64,000 bases of DNA. It comes from Pedobacter duraquae (lineage in GTDB: Bacteria; Bacteroidota; Bacteroidia; Sphingobacteriales; Sphingobacteriaceae). The stretch covers positions 744,001 to 808,000 of the forward strand of contig NZ_SNWM01000002.1 in NCBI RefSeq assembly GCF_004362245.1. Reading direction: 5' to 3'. The position numbers and the translations under genes were made by a program. Below are positions 27,056 through 37,150 of this stretch, one piece after another. Numbering within the stretch: position 1 is the first letter of the stretch; each line of letters starts with the position of its first letter. The notes below the pieces were generated by a model that worked only from the letters and a program-made list of their open reading frames with translations, searched no databases and had not been told where the DNA came from.

Positions 27056-28525
27056 ATGAAGAAATTAATCATAAGCATGCTATCTCTGGCAGTTTTTGCC
27101 CAGAGTTGTACTAAAGTAAATGAAAGCGTATACGATAAATACACTGCGGATCAATTTTTTGCAGATCCAAAAGGTCCGGACATTGCACTGGCGAGTGTAT
27201 ATGCGCGGATGCCTCAATTTGGGGGTGGTGATAATGGATATTACGATACAAATAATATGTGCACCGATGAGCAGGTTGTTCCACACCGGCTGAGCGGCGA
27301 TTGGGGGCCAGAAAATGCTTATTTATACACGCGTGCCTGGACGCCAACGCTGGGACAGATTAATACCACCTGGAATGCCTGCTACAATTCCATCTACCTG
27401 GCTAACCTTGCAGTAACACAACTGGAAAAATCAGGTGCTCCCGCAGCAAAAATCTCTGAAGTAAGAATTCTTCGTGCCTGGTTTTACTACTTATTGATCG
27501 ATGATTTTGGCGACGTACCTTTTTACACAGACAATAACATTACTACAGCTGAGTTAAAAACGCAGACAAGAACGCAGATCTATAACTGGATCGTTAGTGA
27601 AATCACAGCAAATGCTGACCGGCTTCCCGAGACCAAGGGAGGTGTATTTTATGGGCGGTTCAATAAGTGGGCCGCTTACACTTTCTTAGCTAAGATGTAT
27701 TTAAACGCGGGGGTTTATACAGGAGCTCCTAAATGGGCAGAGTGCCTGGCCGCCTGTACCAAGGTTGCCGCAGGTGGTTATACCTTACATCCGGGTACAG
27801 CGAATGCCTCTAGCCCTCTTGGCAATAAGTATTTCGAACTTTTCGGAGATCTGTGTCCCGATGATGAGACTATATTAGCCATCTGGCTGAAAAGAAATGT
27901 GATCGGAAATAATGTGCTTGCACTGAGAAGTGTAAACGGTCCGAATGGCATAGCTATGTTTGGTTATTCGGGTTGGAACGGCACTATTGTACCGGAAGAG
28001 ACTTATAATAAATATGCTGCTAACGACATCAGGATCAAACAGTTTCTGATAGGCGCTCAGCCCGGTGGCGTTACGTATACACCTCAGGTAACTTCGCTGA
28101 TCAATCCGGGTGCTGGAAATACTGCCGGCGTAAGGAACGTGAAATTTTACCCTGTAGCTCCTAATGATGGCAGTGGAAGCTCTAATGACTTCCCGATCTA
28201 TCGTTATGCTGATATCCTGTTGATGATGGCTGAATGTAACGTTAGACTGGGCAATGCGGCGGCAGCTAAGCCGTTTATTGACCAGGTTAGGGTTAGAGCC
28301 GGCTTGTCGCCGTTATCAGCAAACCCAACGCTGGAGAACATTTATGACGAGCGTGGTTTCGAACTAAATTGGGAAGGTCACCGCAGACAGGATATGATCA
28401 GGTTTGGTACCTTTACACTCGCCCATGGACTTGTTCCGGCAGTTGATGCCCACTGGCAGCTCTTCCCTATTCCGACAGCGGCCATGAATGCAAATCCTAA
28501 CTTAAAACAAAACCCCGGTTATTAA
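27056..28525 (+). CDS. SusD/RagB family nutrient-binding outer membrane lipoprotein
   Basis: Surface lipoprotein of about 489 aa that captures glycans and caps SusC. Lipobox FAQSC near residue 17. The TPR-like SusD helices are seen as YNSIYLANLAVTQLE, EVRILRAWFYYLLIDDFGDVPFYTD and YRYADILLMMAECNVRLG, and the C-terminal IYDERGFELNWEGHRRQDMIRFG is the family signature. Start taken at ATG 27056 (MKKLIIS), 8 nt after the susC stop; an ATG two codons earlier is possible. Binding preference for maltodextrin is inferred from the neighbouring GH13 genes. Confidence 0.96.
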   Translation: MKKLIISMLSLAVFAQSCTKVNESVYDKYTADQFFADPKGPDIALASVYARMPQFGGGDNGYYDTNNMCTDEQVVPHRLSGDWGPENAYLYTRAWTPTLGQINTTWNACYNSIYLANLAVTQLEKSGAPAAKISEVRILRAWFYYLLIDDFGDVPFYTDNNITTAELKTQTRTQIYNWIVSEITANADRLPETKGGVFYGRFNKWAAYTFLAKMYLNAGVYTGAPKWAECLAACTKVAAGGYTLHPGTANASSPLGNKYFELFGDLCPDDETILAIWLKRNVIGNNVLALRSVNGPNGIAMFGYSGWNGTIVPEETYNKYAANDIRIKQFLIGAQPGGVTYTPQVTSLINPGAGNTAGVRNVKFYPVAPNDGSGSSNDFPIYRYADILLMMAECNVRLGNAAAAKPFIDQVRVRAGLSPLSANPTLENIYDERGFELNWEGHRRQDMIRFGTFTLAHGLVPAVDAHWQLFPIPTAAMNANPNLKQNPGY

Positions 28526-28584
28526 TTCCGGATTATCGCCTAACGGAGGCAATTTAGCCTCCGTTAAATTCAAACAACAGTGCA

Positions 28585-29970
28585 ATGAAAAATATGCTAT
28601 TCCCGTTACGTAAAAACAAAATCCCCCTCTTGGTTATGACGGCCATTTTCTGTCTTGTCAAACCAGCAATCTCCTTTGCGCAGACTGCATTTAACTATCC
28701 CTCACAATATGGAAAACCGTTTAAAGGTGTTCCTGACAGAGCCGACGTAATGATGTACCAGGTCAATACCCGCTCGTTTAGTAAAGACGGAAACTTCAAA
28801 GGAGTGACGGCCCGTCTTGACTCTATTAAAGCACTTGGGATCAATGTAATTTATCTGATGCCAATTTATCAGGTTGGAGTTCTCAAAGGATCTAACTCAC
28901 CTTATGCTACACAGAATTATGATGAGGTTGGCCGAGAGTTCGGAACATTGCAGGATCTGCGTGAGCTGGTAGATGGTGCGCACCAACTTAAAATGGCTGT
29001 ATTGCTGGATGTTGTCGCCAACCATACCTCATGGGACCATCCCTGGATTACTAATAAAGACTGGTATGCACAAGATTCTGTTGGCAATATCAAATATCCC
29101 AGGGACTGGAAAGATGTTGCCCAGCTCAACTTCAAAAATAACGATATGCGCATGTCGCTGATCCATTCGATAAAGTCATGGGTATACAAGGCTAACGTTG
29201 ACGGATTCCGCTGCGATTTTGTTGACGGCCCGCCGATGGATTTCTGGCAACAGCTAAACGATACGTTACATACCATTAAGTCACACAAATTGTTAATGCT
29301 TGCAGAAGGCGAAAGCCCAAAATATTTCAAGGCGGGATTTGACTACACTTTTGGATTTCGATATTTCGGTAATTTAAAAAGCATCTACAGTAAGCACAGA
29401 TCCGTAAAGACCATCGATTCGATGAACGTTAAAGAATATAGCGGCGCATCCGAAGGACAAGCGGTAGTCCGGTATGTTACCAACCACGACGTAAACAGTT
29501 CTGACGGTACACCCCTGGAATTATTTGGCGGCAAGAAGGGATCTATGGCAGCATTTGTTGTTATTGCTTACATGAAAGGTATCCCCATGGTCTACAATGG
29601 GCAGGAAATAGCGACGCCCTTCAGGCTGACTTTCCCATTCACACGTAACAAGATAGATTGGAGTTTAGCTCAGACCAATCAGGATGTTACTTCAGAATAT
29701 AAAAAGGTTATCGCTTTCAGAAACAAAAGCAAAGCTATCCGACGTGGAACACTGAATGCCTATAGTAGTGATGATGTGTGTGTGTTCACCAAGCAATCTG
29801 GAAAGGAGCAGGTGTTGGTATTGTCGAACCTGAGAAACCAATCGGTTAACTACGCTGTCCCTGACGGACTGAGCACTTCGGGTTGGAAAGATGCATTTAC
29901 AGGTAAAGCGGTTACTGTAGACCGGGAAGTTAAAATGGAACCTTTTCAATATATCGTGTTAACTAAATAG
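28585..29970 (+). CDS. GH13 alpha-amylase family glycoside hydrolase
   Basis: Secreted alpha-glucan-hydrolysing enzyme of 461 aa. A long N-terminal signal (LLVMTAIFCLVKPAISFAQ) precedes the (beta/alpha)8 barrel. The catalytic residues are the nucleophile Asp in DGFRCDFVD, the acid Glu in LMLAEGESPK and the third Asp in VTNHDVNSSDG. It is compact, with only a short C-terminal beta domain, so it is probably an alpha-amylase or maltogenic enzyme acting on short chains. It lies 60 nt after susD and 26 nt before the second GH13 gene. Confidence 0.93.
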   Translation: MKNMLFPLRKNKIPLLVMTAIFCLVKPAISFAQTAFNYPSQYGKPFKGVPDRADVMMYQVNTRSFSKDGNFKGVTARLDSIKALGINVIYLMPIYQVGVLKGSNSPYATQNYDEVGREFGTLQDLRELVDGAHQLKMAVLLDVVANHTSWDHPWITNKDWYAQDSVGNIKYPRDWKDVAQLNFKNNDMRMSLIHSIKSWVYKANVDGFRCDFVDGPPMDFWQQLNDTLHTIKSHKLLMLAEGESPKYFKAGFDYTFGFRYFGNLKSIYSKHRSVKTIDSMNVKEYSGASEGQAVVRYVTNHDVNSSDGTPLELFGGKKGSMAAFVVIAYMKGIPMVYNGQEIATPFRLTFPFTRNKIDWSLAQTNQDVTSEYKKVIAFRNKSKAIRRGTLNAYSSDDVCVFTKQSGKEQVLVLSNLRNQSVNYAVPDGLSTSGWKDAFTGKAVTVDREVKMEPFQYIVLTK

Positions 29971-29995
29971 CACCTAACAAAAAACTCAAATTGCC

Positions 29996-31831
29996 ATGTA
30001 TAAAAAAATAATCAACCTACTGTTCCTTGCCGTAATTTTCTTGTTTAGCTCCGCGGCGGCCATCACCATAAACCGTATTGAACCTGCCAACTGGTGGGTA
30101 GGAATGAAAAAGACAGAATTCCAGATTCTGGTTTATGGCCCCAATATAGGGAATGCGAAGGTGAGCATCAGCTATCCCGGTGTTACACTTACGACTGCTG
30201 CAAAGGTAGAGAACCCCAATTACGTATTCCTTTATGTAAATGTAGCCAAGTCTGCCAAAGCCGGCAATGTACCTGTAACATTCAGTAACGGCACAGACAA
30301 ATTCACTTATAACTATCCATTAAAAAACCGGGATGACAAGAGCGGTGCAATGGGATTCGACGCGGCTGATGTGCTGTATCTAATTACGCCCGACCGCTTT
30401 GCAAACGGCCGCACTGAAAACGACAACTGGGACAGTGTATCTGTAAACAGGCAGAACCCAAATGCCCGCCACGGCGGAGACTATGCGGGTGTGTTGACAA
30501 AGCTTGACTACATGAAAGATCTCGGCATTACCACCGTTTGGCTTAACCCTATTCAGGAAAACAAAATGCGCGGTGGTTCTTACCACGGATATGCAATTAC
30601 CGACTTTTATCAGTCAGACCCACGTTTCGGAAGTAATGAAGAATTTAAGGCACTTACCAAAGCCACGCACAACAAGGGGATGAAAATGGTGATGGACATG
30701 GTATTGAACCATTGTGGAAGCTCACATTGGTGGATGAAAGATCTTCCTTCAAAAAACTGGATCAACAATGATGGCGTATTCTTGCAAACCAACCATGCTA
30801 CTGTTTCGGTAATGGATGTGCATGCTTCACCTTCGGAGAAAAAGACCTTCTTAAATGGCTGGTTTACCCGCGGCATGCCTGATTTAAACCAGACGAATCC
30901 ACACCTGGCAACGTACCTGATACAGAATAGCATCTGGTGGATTGAGTATGCCCGTATAGATGGGATCAGGCAGGATACCTATTCCTATATGGATTTTGAT
31001 TTCCTGGCGCGATGGAATAAAGAAGTGTATGACGAGTATCCCGATTTTAACATCGTTGGTGAAACATGGTATAATAAAAGCACCTCATCTGCATGGTGGC
31101 AAGCTAATTCGATATTAAGCAAAAAAAATCCACATCTAAAAACCCCAATGGATTTTTCGTTGACCTTTGCTGCCCAAAAAGCATTTGACGGTAAATCAGA
31201 TAATGGATACCTGGGAGATTTGTTTGAAGATATTGCCCAGGATTTTATCTATGTCGATCCATATCATATCCTCACTTTTCTGGACAATCACGACTTAGGC
31301 CGTTTTAACCGCAAAGAAGATACGGATCTAAACCGCTATAAACAAGGCTTGGCATTTTTACTTACCATGCGTGGCATTCCGCAGCTCTATTATGGAACTG
31401 AAGTGCTGATGACAGGAACGAAAGAAGAAGGCGATGGGCGTTTAAGGGTAGACTTTCCCGGTGGATGGCCGGGCGATAAGACGGATCAATTTACAAAGGC
31501 CGGACGTAATGCGCTTCAGAACGAAGCATGGGACTACCTGCAGAAACTGTTGCAGTGGCGTAAAACCAGCGAGGCCGTAACGAAGGGCAAAATGATTCAC
31601 TACGCTCCTAATAACGGGATTTATGTTTACGCACGCATCAAGGACAATAAAACGGTAATGGTAATCTTGAACAGCGCAGTTAAGGAGCAAGCCGTTTCTA
31701 TGAACCGGTTTACGGACATTATCGGATCCTTTACATCGGCAAAAGACATCATCTCTTCGAAAAGTTTTCCACTCAATTCAGCGATTACCATCCCTGCAAA
31801 AGGAGAATACATCCTTGAGCTGAGCAAATAA
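29996..31831 (+). CDS. GH13 cyclomaltodextrinase/neopullulanase (SusA-like)
   Basis: A 611-residue periplasmic enzyme. Signal peptide (to about residue 22), then an N-terminal cyclomaltodextrinase-type Ig-like domain (INRIEPANWWVGMKKTEFQILVYG), the GH13 barrel with nucleophile Asp in DGIRQDTYS, acid Glu in FNIVGETWY and third Asp in FLDNHDLGRF, and a C-terminal beta domain. Length and domain order match SusA-type neopullulanases (about 617 aa) that cut imported maltodextrins. It ends the operon; a LuxR gene is convergent after 62 nt. Confidence 0.93.
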   Translation: MYKKIINLLFLAVIFLFSSAAAITINRIEPANWWVGMKKTEFQILVYGPNIGNAKVSISYPGVTLTTAAKVENPNYVFLYVNVAKSAKAGNVPVTFSNGTDKFTYNYPLKNRDDKSGAMGFDAADVLYLITPDRFANGRTENDNWDSVSVNRQNPNARHGGDYAGVLTKLDYMKDLGITTVWLNPIQENKMRGGSYHGYAITDFYQSDPRFGSNEEFKALTKATHNKGMKMVMDMVLNHCGSSHWWMKDLPSKNWINNDGVFLQTNHATVSVMDVHASPSEKKTFLNGWFTRGMPDLNQTNPHLATYLIQNSIWWIEYARIDGIRQDTYSYMDFDFLARWNKEVYDEYPDFNIVGETWYNKSTSSAWWQANSILSKKNPHLKTPMDFSLTFAAQKAFDGKSDNGYLGDLFEDIAQDFIYVDPYHILTFLDNHDLGRFNRKEDTDLNRYKQGLAFLLTMRGIPQLYYGTEVLMTGTKEEGDGRLRVDFPGGWPGDKTDQFTKAGRNALQNEAWDYLQKLLQWRKTSEAVTKGKMIHYAPNNGIYVYARIKDNKTVMVILNSAVKEQAVSMNRFTDIIGSFTSAKDIISSKSFPLNSAITIPAKGEYILELSK

Positions 31832-31893
31832 TTTATACTTTTTACCTGATATAATTATTCAAATGAAATTTATCCGTGCCCCTTCCTAACCTG

Positions 31894-32655
31894 CTAGATC
31901 AGGTGCATTAGTTCCGCAATCCTACAGGCTTCTAAAGAATTATTAACCCTTAATTTCTCCAGAATATTTTGCCGGTGCCTGTTAACGGTATTTACACTAA
32001 TGGAGAAAGAACTGGCTATTTCCTTACTCATCTGGCCACTTTTAATAAGCTTCAGAATTTCCTTTTCCCGTGCAGACAGGATATTATCTGACTTGTAGTT
32101 ATCGGGTTTTATGAAAGCGCCGGTGGCAGAATTCACGATAAGGCTATGAGGCTCTGCTGCCTGGCTATCCCGGTCGTCAAAATTATACAGACATAAAGCC
32201 AACCAAAAGCTGCCGTTTGATAACCCGCAGACATAAAACATTCTGTGTTTAACGGCTACATATCGACCTGACGGATCCAACATACGAAGTCTGCTGCTTA
32301 CGTAATAATTAGAGCGATCTGATACAGGCAGATATTTAAGCATATTAAAAAATTGCAGCTCCAATAAATGCTTGTTAGTGAGATCATCCGGATGAATTTT
32401 TTTAAAGATATTTTCTTCCCAGATTGAGTCTATTTCCTCAGGGGCATCTGAATGCATCAAACCGAGCTGTGTTGCTAACCTGCCATTGTATATATAGCTT
32501 TTATTTGCATTCATATCACTCAATACAGCTATGGCATTTTCTATCTGGGCATACATAAACGCGGTATACTGATAGTGCTGTAAATCCAGAGACCTATCCT
32601 GAATTTCAAAAACCTGTTCTAACAACGCTTCATTTAGTGTATTGATAATGCTCAT
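31894..32655 (-). CDS. PAS-LuxR transcriptional regulator
   Basis: A 253-residue one-component regulator. The N-terminal two thirds form a PAS-like sensor (YNGRLATQLGL...KKIHPDDLTNKHLLEL...LRMLDPSGRYVAVKHRMFYV). The C terminus is a LuxR/GerE helix-turn-helix (LSAREKEILKLIKSGQMSKEIASSFSISVNTVNRHRQNILEKL). No receiver domain, so it senses a ligand directly. It is convergent with the starch operon and divergent from the DUF1349 gene (92 nt), which is the likely target. Confidence 0.9.
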   Translation of the reverse strand: MSIINTLNEALLEQVFEIQDRSLDLQHYQYTAFMYAQIENAIAVLSDMNANKSYIYNGRLATQLGLMHSDAPEEIDSIWEENIFKKIHPDDLTNKHLLELQFFNMLKYLPVSDRSNYYVSSRLRMLDPSGRYVAVKHRMFYVCGLSNGSFWLALCLYNFDDRDSQAAEPHSLIVNSATGAFIKPDNYKSDNILSAREKEILKLIKSGQMSKEIASSFSISVNTVNRHRQNILEKLRVNNSLEACRIAELMHLI

Positions 32656-32747
32656 CCAGTATGGTTATTAATCAGTATTGATTACGTAATTAGGGTACGT
32701 TACCTTTATCGGCGTAAATATAAATATCAGCTTAAATATAATAACAG

Positions 32748-33398
32748 ATGAAAAAGATTATCCTGGCTGTTCTTTTAATGGGAATGTCTGAAGCCGGTTT
32801 CACCCAGACTCTTGAAAAGATGCAATGGTTTAACGAGCCAGAAAAATGGGAAATAAAAAACAACAGTTTAAACATGTTTGTAACCCCACAAAGCGATTAC
32901 TGGAGAATATCTCATTACGGTTTTACCGTTGATGATGCCCCCTATTATTATGCCGTTTATGGTGGTGAATTTGAAGTCAAGGTCAAAATTACAGGTGATT
33001 ATAAAGCGCGCTTTGACCAAATGGGTTTGATGCTTCGGACAGACCATGAAAACTATATCAAAACTGGGATAGAGTTTGTGGATGGCAAGTATAATTTAAG
33101 CACTGTCGTAACACATCAAAAAAGCGACTGGAGTGTAACAACACTCGATAAAACACCAGCTTATCTCTGGATCAAAGCTGTGAGGAGGCTGGACGCTGTT
33201 GAAATATTTTACTCTTATGATGATAAGCAGTATCACTTGCTCCGCAATGCGCCATTGCAGGACAACAGACCTGTAATGGTTGGATTAATGGCCGCCAGCC
33301 CTGACGGGAATGGCTTTAATGCCAAATTCGATAATTTTAAAGTAACGCATTTAGCAGATCAGCGCAGGTTAGAATGGCTAAAGAACCACAAAGATTAA
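32748..33398 (+). CDS. secreted DUF1349 family protein
   Basis: A 216-residue exported protein with signal peptide to about residue 19 (AGFTQ). The rest is a concanavalin-like beta sandwich of the DUF1349 family (WYWRISHYGFTV-type start, then YYAVYGGEFEVKVKITGDYKARFDQMGLMLR and KFDNFKV at the end), a group that includes the carbohydrate-related YesU. Function is not proven; position next to a starch locus suggests glycan binding. It is divergent from the LuxR gene. Confidence 0.88.
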   Translation: MKKIILAVLLMGMSEAGFTQTLEKMQWFNEPEKWEIKNNSLNMFVTPQSDYWRISHYGFTVDDAPYYYAVYGGEFEVKVKITGDYKARFDQMGLMLRTDHENYIKTGIEFVDGKYNLSTVVTHQKSDWSVTTLDKTPAYLWIKAVRRLDAVEIFYSYDDKQYHLLRNAPLQDNRPVMVGLMAASPDGNGFNAKFDNFKVTHLADQRRLEWLKNHKD

Positions 33399-33427
33399 TT
33401 TGCACATTTAGCTTACATTACGGGCTA

Positions 33428-34288
33428 TTACCTGGATGGAATCATTTTTTTGACAGCTGTTATAAGACCAACTACAAGCAGCCCCGCAAAAAGACCAAAC
33501 AAAAATTCTTTAACTATTGATGGAATTGCTGGAAACAGATGATGGACGAACTCGATGTTATGAACAAAAATCCCACCTGAAACAAGAATTAGCGCAATGG
33601 TTCCTACAACGCTTAAAATTTTAATGATCACAGGCAGAGACTTCACCAAAATATGTCCCAGTCCTGAAAAGAAACCTTTGTCTGCCGAACGCTTAATTAG
33701 TTTATATCCTGTATCATCCATTCTAACAATAAGGGCAACAATGCCGTAGACACCAATGGTTGCCACGATGGCAACGATCGAAACCGTCACAATTTGTATG
33801 CCTACGCTTTCGTTGAGGACTGTTCCGAGTGCAATGATCACAATTTCTACCGATAGGATAAAGTCTGTCATGACTGCAGACTTTACCTTGGCCTTTTCAG
33901 CAGCGGCAGGATCTTGTTCAGCCTCCACTACTACTTCATGGCCGGACTTTTCATGGTGGAAGAAATACTCCACTATTTTTTCCACCCCTTCAAACGCAAG
34001 ATAAAAGCCACCAAGGACAAGGATTATTTTGATTGCTACAGGAAAAAAAACATTCAGCAGCAGGGCAATTGGCACAATGATCAACTTATTGAGTAAGGAG
34101 CCTTTTGTAATCGCCCAAAGTACCGGTATTTCCCGTGACGACAAGAAGCCGGTTGCCTTCTCGGCATTCACTGCCAGATCATCGCCTAATATTCCTGCAG
34201 TTTTCTTTGTGGCGACTTTCGCCGCTACGGCTACATCATCCATTAAAGCACCTATATCATCTAAAATCGCAAAAAAACCTGAGGCCAT
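33428..34288 (-). CDS. DUF808 family membrane protein
   Basis: A 286-residue inner-membrane protein of the DUF808 (YedI) family. The N-terminal block FFAILDDIGALMDDVAVAAKVATKKTAGILGDDLAVNA is the family signature; five to six spans follow (e.g. NKLIIVPIALLLNVFFPVAIKIILVLGG). Function unknown. It is convergent with the DUF1349 gene, 29 nt away. Confidence 0.93.
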   Translation of the reverse strand: MASGFFAILDDIGALMDDVAVAAKVATKKTAGILGDDLAVNAEKATGFLSSREIPVLWAITKGSLLNKLIIVPIALLLNVFFPVAIKIILVLGGFYLAFEGVEKIVEYFFHHEKSGHEVVVEAEQDPAAAEKAKVKSAVMTDFILSVEIVIIALGTVLNESVGIQIVTVSIVAIVATIGVYGIVALIVRMDDTGYKLIKRSADKGFFSGLGHILVKSLPVIIKILSVVGTIALILVSGGIFVHNIEFVHHLFPAIPSIVKEFLFGLFAGLLVVGLITAVKKMIPSR

Positions 34289-34409
34289 GTATGTCTTGTT
34301 AATCGAGGCGCAAAATATCGAATCGATTTCAAATTATAACAAAAACACGTCCACAAGATTAAAAAAAGGTTCAAGAACGAAATTTACGTACTGTTTTCCA
34401 GATGTCTTT

Positions 34410-36062
34410 TTACTTTTCCTTACCAGCGAATATCAGCCCATCCTTGGTAGCATAAGCATACAACTGCCCTTCATTAGTGATCAGCGCTAATAAGTTCAGT
34501 CCTTTTTTACTTTTATAATTCTCAACGTAATAGCCTATTTTTTTTTCAAACTGTGGTTTAATTAACAAATTCCCGGCATACCGAAACTTTAACAAACCAT
34601 ATTTTCCATTCTTATTCAAAACCATAAACTCAGATTCATTTTGAAGATAGTTTAAGTCATTTTTATAGATTGAATCGTATTCGACAGATAATTTAACCTG
34701 ATTTGTTGTTGTGATATATCCAGACTTTTTATTTATAGATACCCGTAGGTCTTCATTGTAAAGATTTTCCACAAAAGATTTCCTGCTGGAAGAATATTGT
34801 TGATCAATTGCGATTTCATCATAAATAACAGGTATAACCGTTTTGCCATAAACGTCTATAGTCCCATACTTCATGTTATTCGTTTGTTTATCCTTCAAAC
34901 CTACAAGGAATGAAAGGTCCTGTACAGTTTTCCCATGCGAAATCAGCGCCTTAATCTCGTCGTAAACAGGCGGGATAAATAAACTATCAGTAATACACAG
35001 ACCCTTTTTGCCGCCGGATTCTATGACCAGCACATTTGCTATCTGGCGCTCGATACTGTCTTTTGTTGGTGGCAGAGTAGAATATAAGACCTCCACTTTG
35101 AAGTTATCTGCCTTAAATGGCAATGTAAAATCTTTGTTTTGTCGGTTTGAAGCCTGATCGGACTTAGAATAAGTAATAGAATTTCCAGCAACAATGAATC
35201 TCATGTCATAACGTAATTTTCTCTTCTTCCCAATTTCCGAGGGACGGCCGCTTTCTACGATAACGATGTCTGACGACGGATCACCTTTTACATCCCCATT
35301 ATACAACGGACTGCCCTTACCAGTATCATTTTTACCAGAAACGATCTTTGAACTCATATGGACAGTATTCTTCAGCAGATCAAATGAAACCAGCTCTTCC
35401 GGTGAGGATCTGTCTTTTTGGGCGCTGAAAACAGCATTACGCATAGATAAGACCGGCAGATCTGATTCAAGCTTAAATTTATCGTAATCTTTCAGAAGCC
35501 ATTTTGTTATCAGCTGTTTATCTATATCAAACACAAAAATGCTGTGCTTATTTTCATAATTCACGCTATAGAATATAGTGTACTTAGATTGCTTTTTCAA
35601 CCGGGCACTGCTACCAATGGTATCGATAATGCTTAACCGGGCAAAATTTTCCGGATAGATGTTTTGTCCTTTCAGATTGTATATCGTATGCATTTCCCGT
35701 GGATTTCTCCTTGCTGCATTCCGCTCTTCCATTGAGTTGTAGGCTTTATTAACATCATACTTCTCCTTATACCTTCCCAGGATAAATTTTTCGTCTAGTA
35801 CCGCGTATTCATGACCTTCTCCAGTTTCGACAATGATCTCTTTTCGGTTGTAGATTACACCAGACTGATTTCCTTTTTTAAAACCAAAATATCCACCGGG
35901 GTAATCTTTGCCAATCGAAATCCAGTCATAGTTTGTGGGCACAACCAATTTACCTTGCAGGTCTGCCAAGCCCCACCTGTTACCTGTTTTATAAGGGACT
36001 AAAATTTCCTGAGCACCGGCCCCTTGCCAAATGCATAATAAAATAATAAGAATGCGTTTCAT
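34410..36062 (-). CDS. WG-repeat protein, exported
   Basis: A 550-residue secreted protein. Signal peptide to about residue 18 (IWQGAGAQ) when read from ATG 36062; the longer upstream start would spoil it. It has several WG-type repeats, e.g. YKTGNRWGLADLQGKLVVPTNYDWIS at the N terminus, KYGTIDVYGKTVIPVIYDEI and KYGLLKFRYAGNLLIKPQF near the C terminus, each about 35 residues. WG-repeat proteins are common in Bacteroidota and their role is unknown. It is divergent from the SDR gene at 36154. Confidence 0.85.
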   Translation of the reverse strand: MKRILIILLCIWQGAGAQEILVPYKTGNRWGLADLQGKLVVPTNYDWISIGKDYPGGYFGFKKGNQSGVIYNRKEIIVETGEGHEYAVLDEKFILGRYKEKYDVNKAYNSMEERNAARRNPREMHTIYNLKGQNIYPENFARLSIIDTIGSSARLKKQSKYTIFYSVNYENKHSIFVFDIDKQLITKWLLKDYDKFKLESDLPVLSMRNAVFSAQKDRSSPEELVSFDLLKNTVHMSSKIVSGKNDTGKGSPLYNGDVKGDPSSDIVIVESGRPSEIGKKRKLRYDMRFIVAGNSITYSKSDQASNRQNKDFTLPFKADNFKVEVLYSTLPPTKDSIERQIANVLVIESGGKKGLCITDSLFIPPVYDEIKALISHGKTVQDLSFLVGLKDKQTNNMKYGTIDVYGKTVIPVIYDEIAIDQQYSSSRKSFVENLYNEDLRVSINKKSGYITTTNQVKLSVEYDSIYKNDLNYLQNESEFMVLNKNGKYGLLKFRYAGNLLIKPQFEKKIGYYVENYKSKKGLNLLALITNEGQLYAYATKDGLIFAGKEK

Positions 36063-36153
36063 TTTGAGTTTAAAGCTCAAATCTAGGCTTATTGCTGAAT
36101 GGATCATTAAAAAGTTCTTTAAAACATTAAATAAAGTATAGGGTTAATTCTAG

Positions 36154-37116
36154 ATGAAAACTACAGATAGGACAATAGTTATTACGGGCGCTTCCAGTGG
36201 AGTGGGACGGGCAATTAGTTTAGCCTTTGCGCAAAAACATAATAAGCTCATCATTGCGTCACGTAATATTACGGCCTTAGAGGAGCTTGCTTTGGAATGC
36301 CGCCAACTTGGCTCACAGGTACTTTGTGTAGAAACTGATACGTCGGAAATATCTTCAGTGATTAATCTTGCCGCAATGGCGGACGACTTCGGGGCTGGAA
36401 TCGACGTATGGGTAAACAATGCCGGAGTGCTGGCGATTGGTGAGTTTGATGTGACACCGATGGAGCTCAATGAGCAGGTGATCAAGACTAACTTATTAGG
36501 TTACATGAATGGGGCACACGCCGTACTTCCCTTCTTTAAGAAGCAAAAATCTGGAATTATCATTAACAACATTTCAATTGGAGGATTTTTACCAGTACCC
36601 TTTGGTACCGCATACTCCGCCAGTAAATTTGGTCTGCGGGGTTTCAGTGCTGCGCTGAAAGCTGAATTGACGGATTATAAAAACATTCACGTTTGTGACA
36701 CTTTTCCCGCCTTCTTAGATACTCCTGGTATCCAGCATGCTGCAAATTATACTGGAAAACAACTGAAGCCGGCTCCACCTGTTTACGATCCGAACAGAGT
36801 TGCTGCTGCAATAGTGTCAATTTCTGAGTATCCGAAGTCGGAAACGATGGTTGGAAGCGCATCAATATTACTTCGGGCATCCTATGGATTATTCCCGGGA
36901 CTTACCAGAGGTATTGCAGGCATGGTGATCAGGCAATACTTGAAACATGCCGATCCAATTGAAAAAACCGATGGCAACATATACAATCCATTAAAATTTG
37001 GAAACGCAGTACACGGTGGCTGGGGCCTTCCGGGCAAACCCAAGGCACACAGAAAATATCTTGCTGCAGGAATCGTACTGGCTGTCGGGTTACTAGTATT
37101 GAGTAAAAGAAGCTAG
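36154..37116 (+). CDS. SDR family oxidoreductase with C-terminal membrane anchor
   Basis: Short-chain dehydrogenase of 320 aa. Motifs: TGASSGVGRAIS near residue 12, NNAGVLA near 90, and the catalytic YSASKFGLRG near 157. Beyond the usual 250-residue fold there is an extension ending in a single hydrophobic span (YLAAGIVLAVGLLVLSKRS), so the enzyme is probably held at the membrane with the active site in the cytoplasm. Substrate unknown. The stop codon lies inside the left arm of a terminator hairpin shared with the convergent hydrolase gene. Confidence 0.9.
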   Translation: MKTTDRTIVITGASSGVGRAISLAFAQKHNKLIIASRNITALEELALECRQLGSQVLCVETDTSEISSVINLAAMADDFGAGIDVWVNNAGVLAIGEFDVTPMELNEQVIKTNLLGYMNGAHAVLPFFKKQKSGIIINNISIGGFLPVPFGTAYSASKFGLRGFSAALKAELTDYKNIHVCDTFPAFLDTPGIQHAANYTGKQLKPAPPVYDPNRVAAAIVSISEYPKSETMVGSASILLRASYGLFPGLTRGIAGMVIRQYLKHADPIEKTDGNIYNPLKFGNAVHGGWGLPGKPKAHRKYLAAGIVLAVGLLVLSKRS

Positions 37117-37145
37117 CACCGCCTGAGTTTGATCGGACGGTGCTA
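37114..37145. terminator. bidirectional hairpin between SDR and hydrolase
   Basis: TAGCACCG ... CGGTGCTA: 8-bp perfect stem, 16-nt loop, of which the left arm contains the SDR stop codon. Read on the minus strand it is followed by CTTCTTTT and would end the alpha/beta hydrolase transcript. Confidence 0.6.
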
Positions 37146-37150
37146 AAGCG

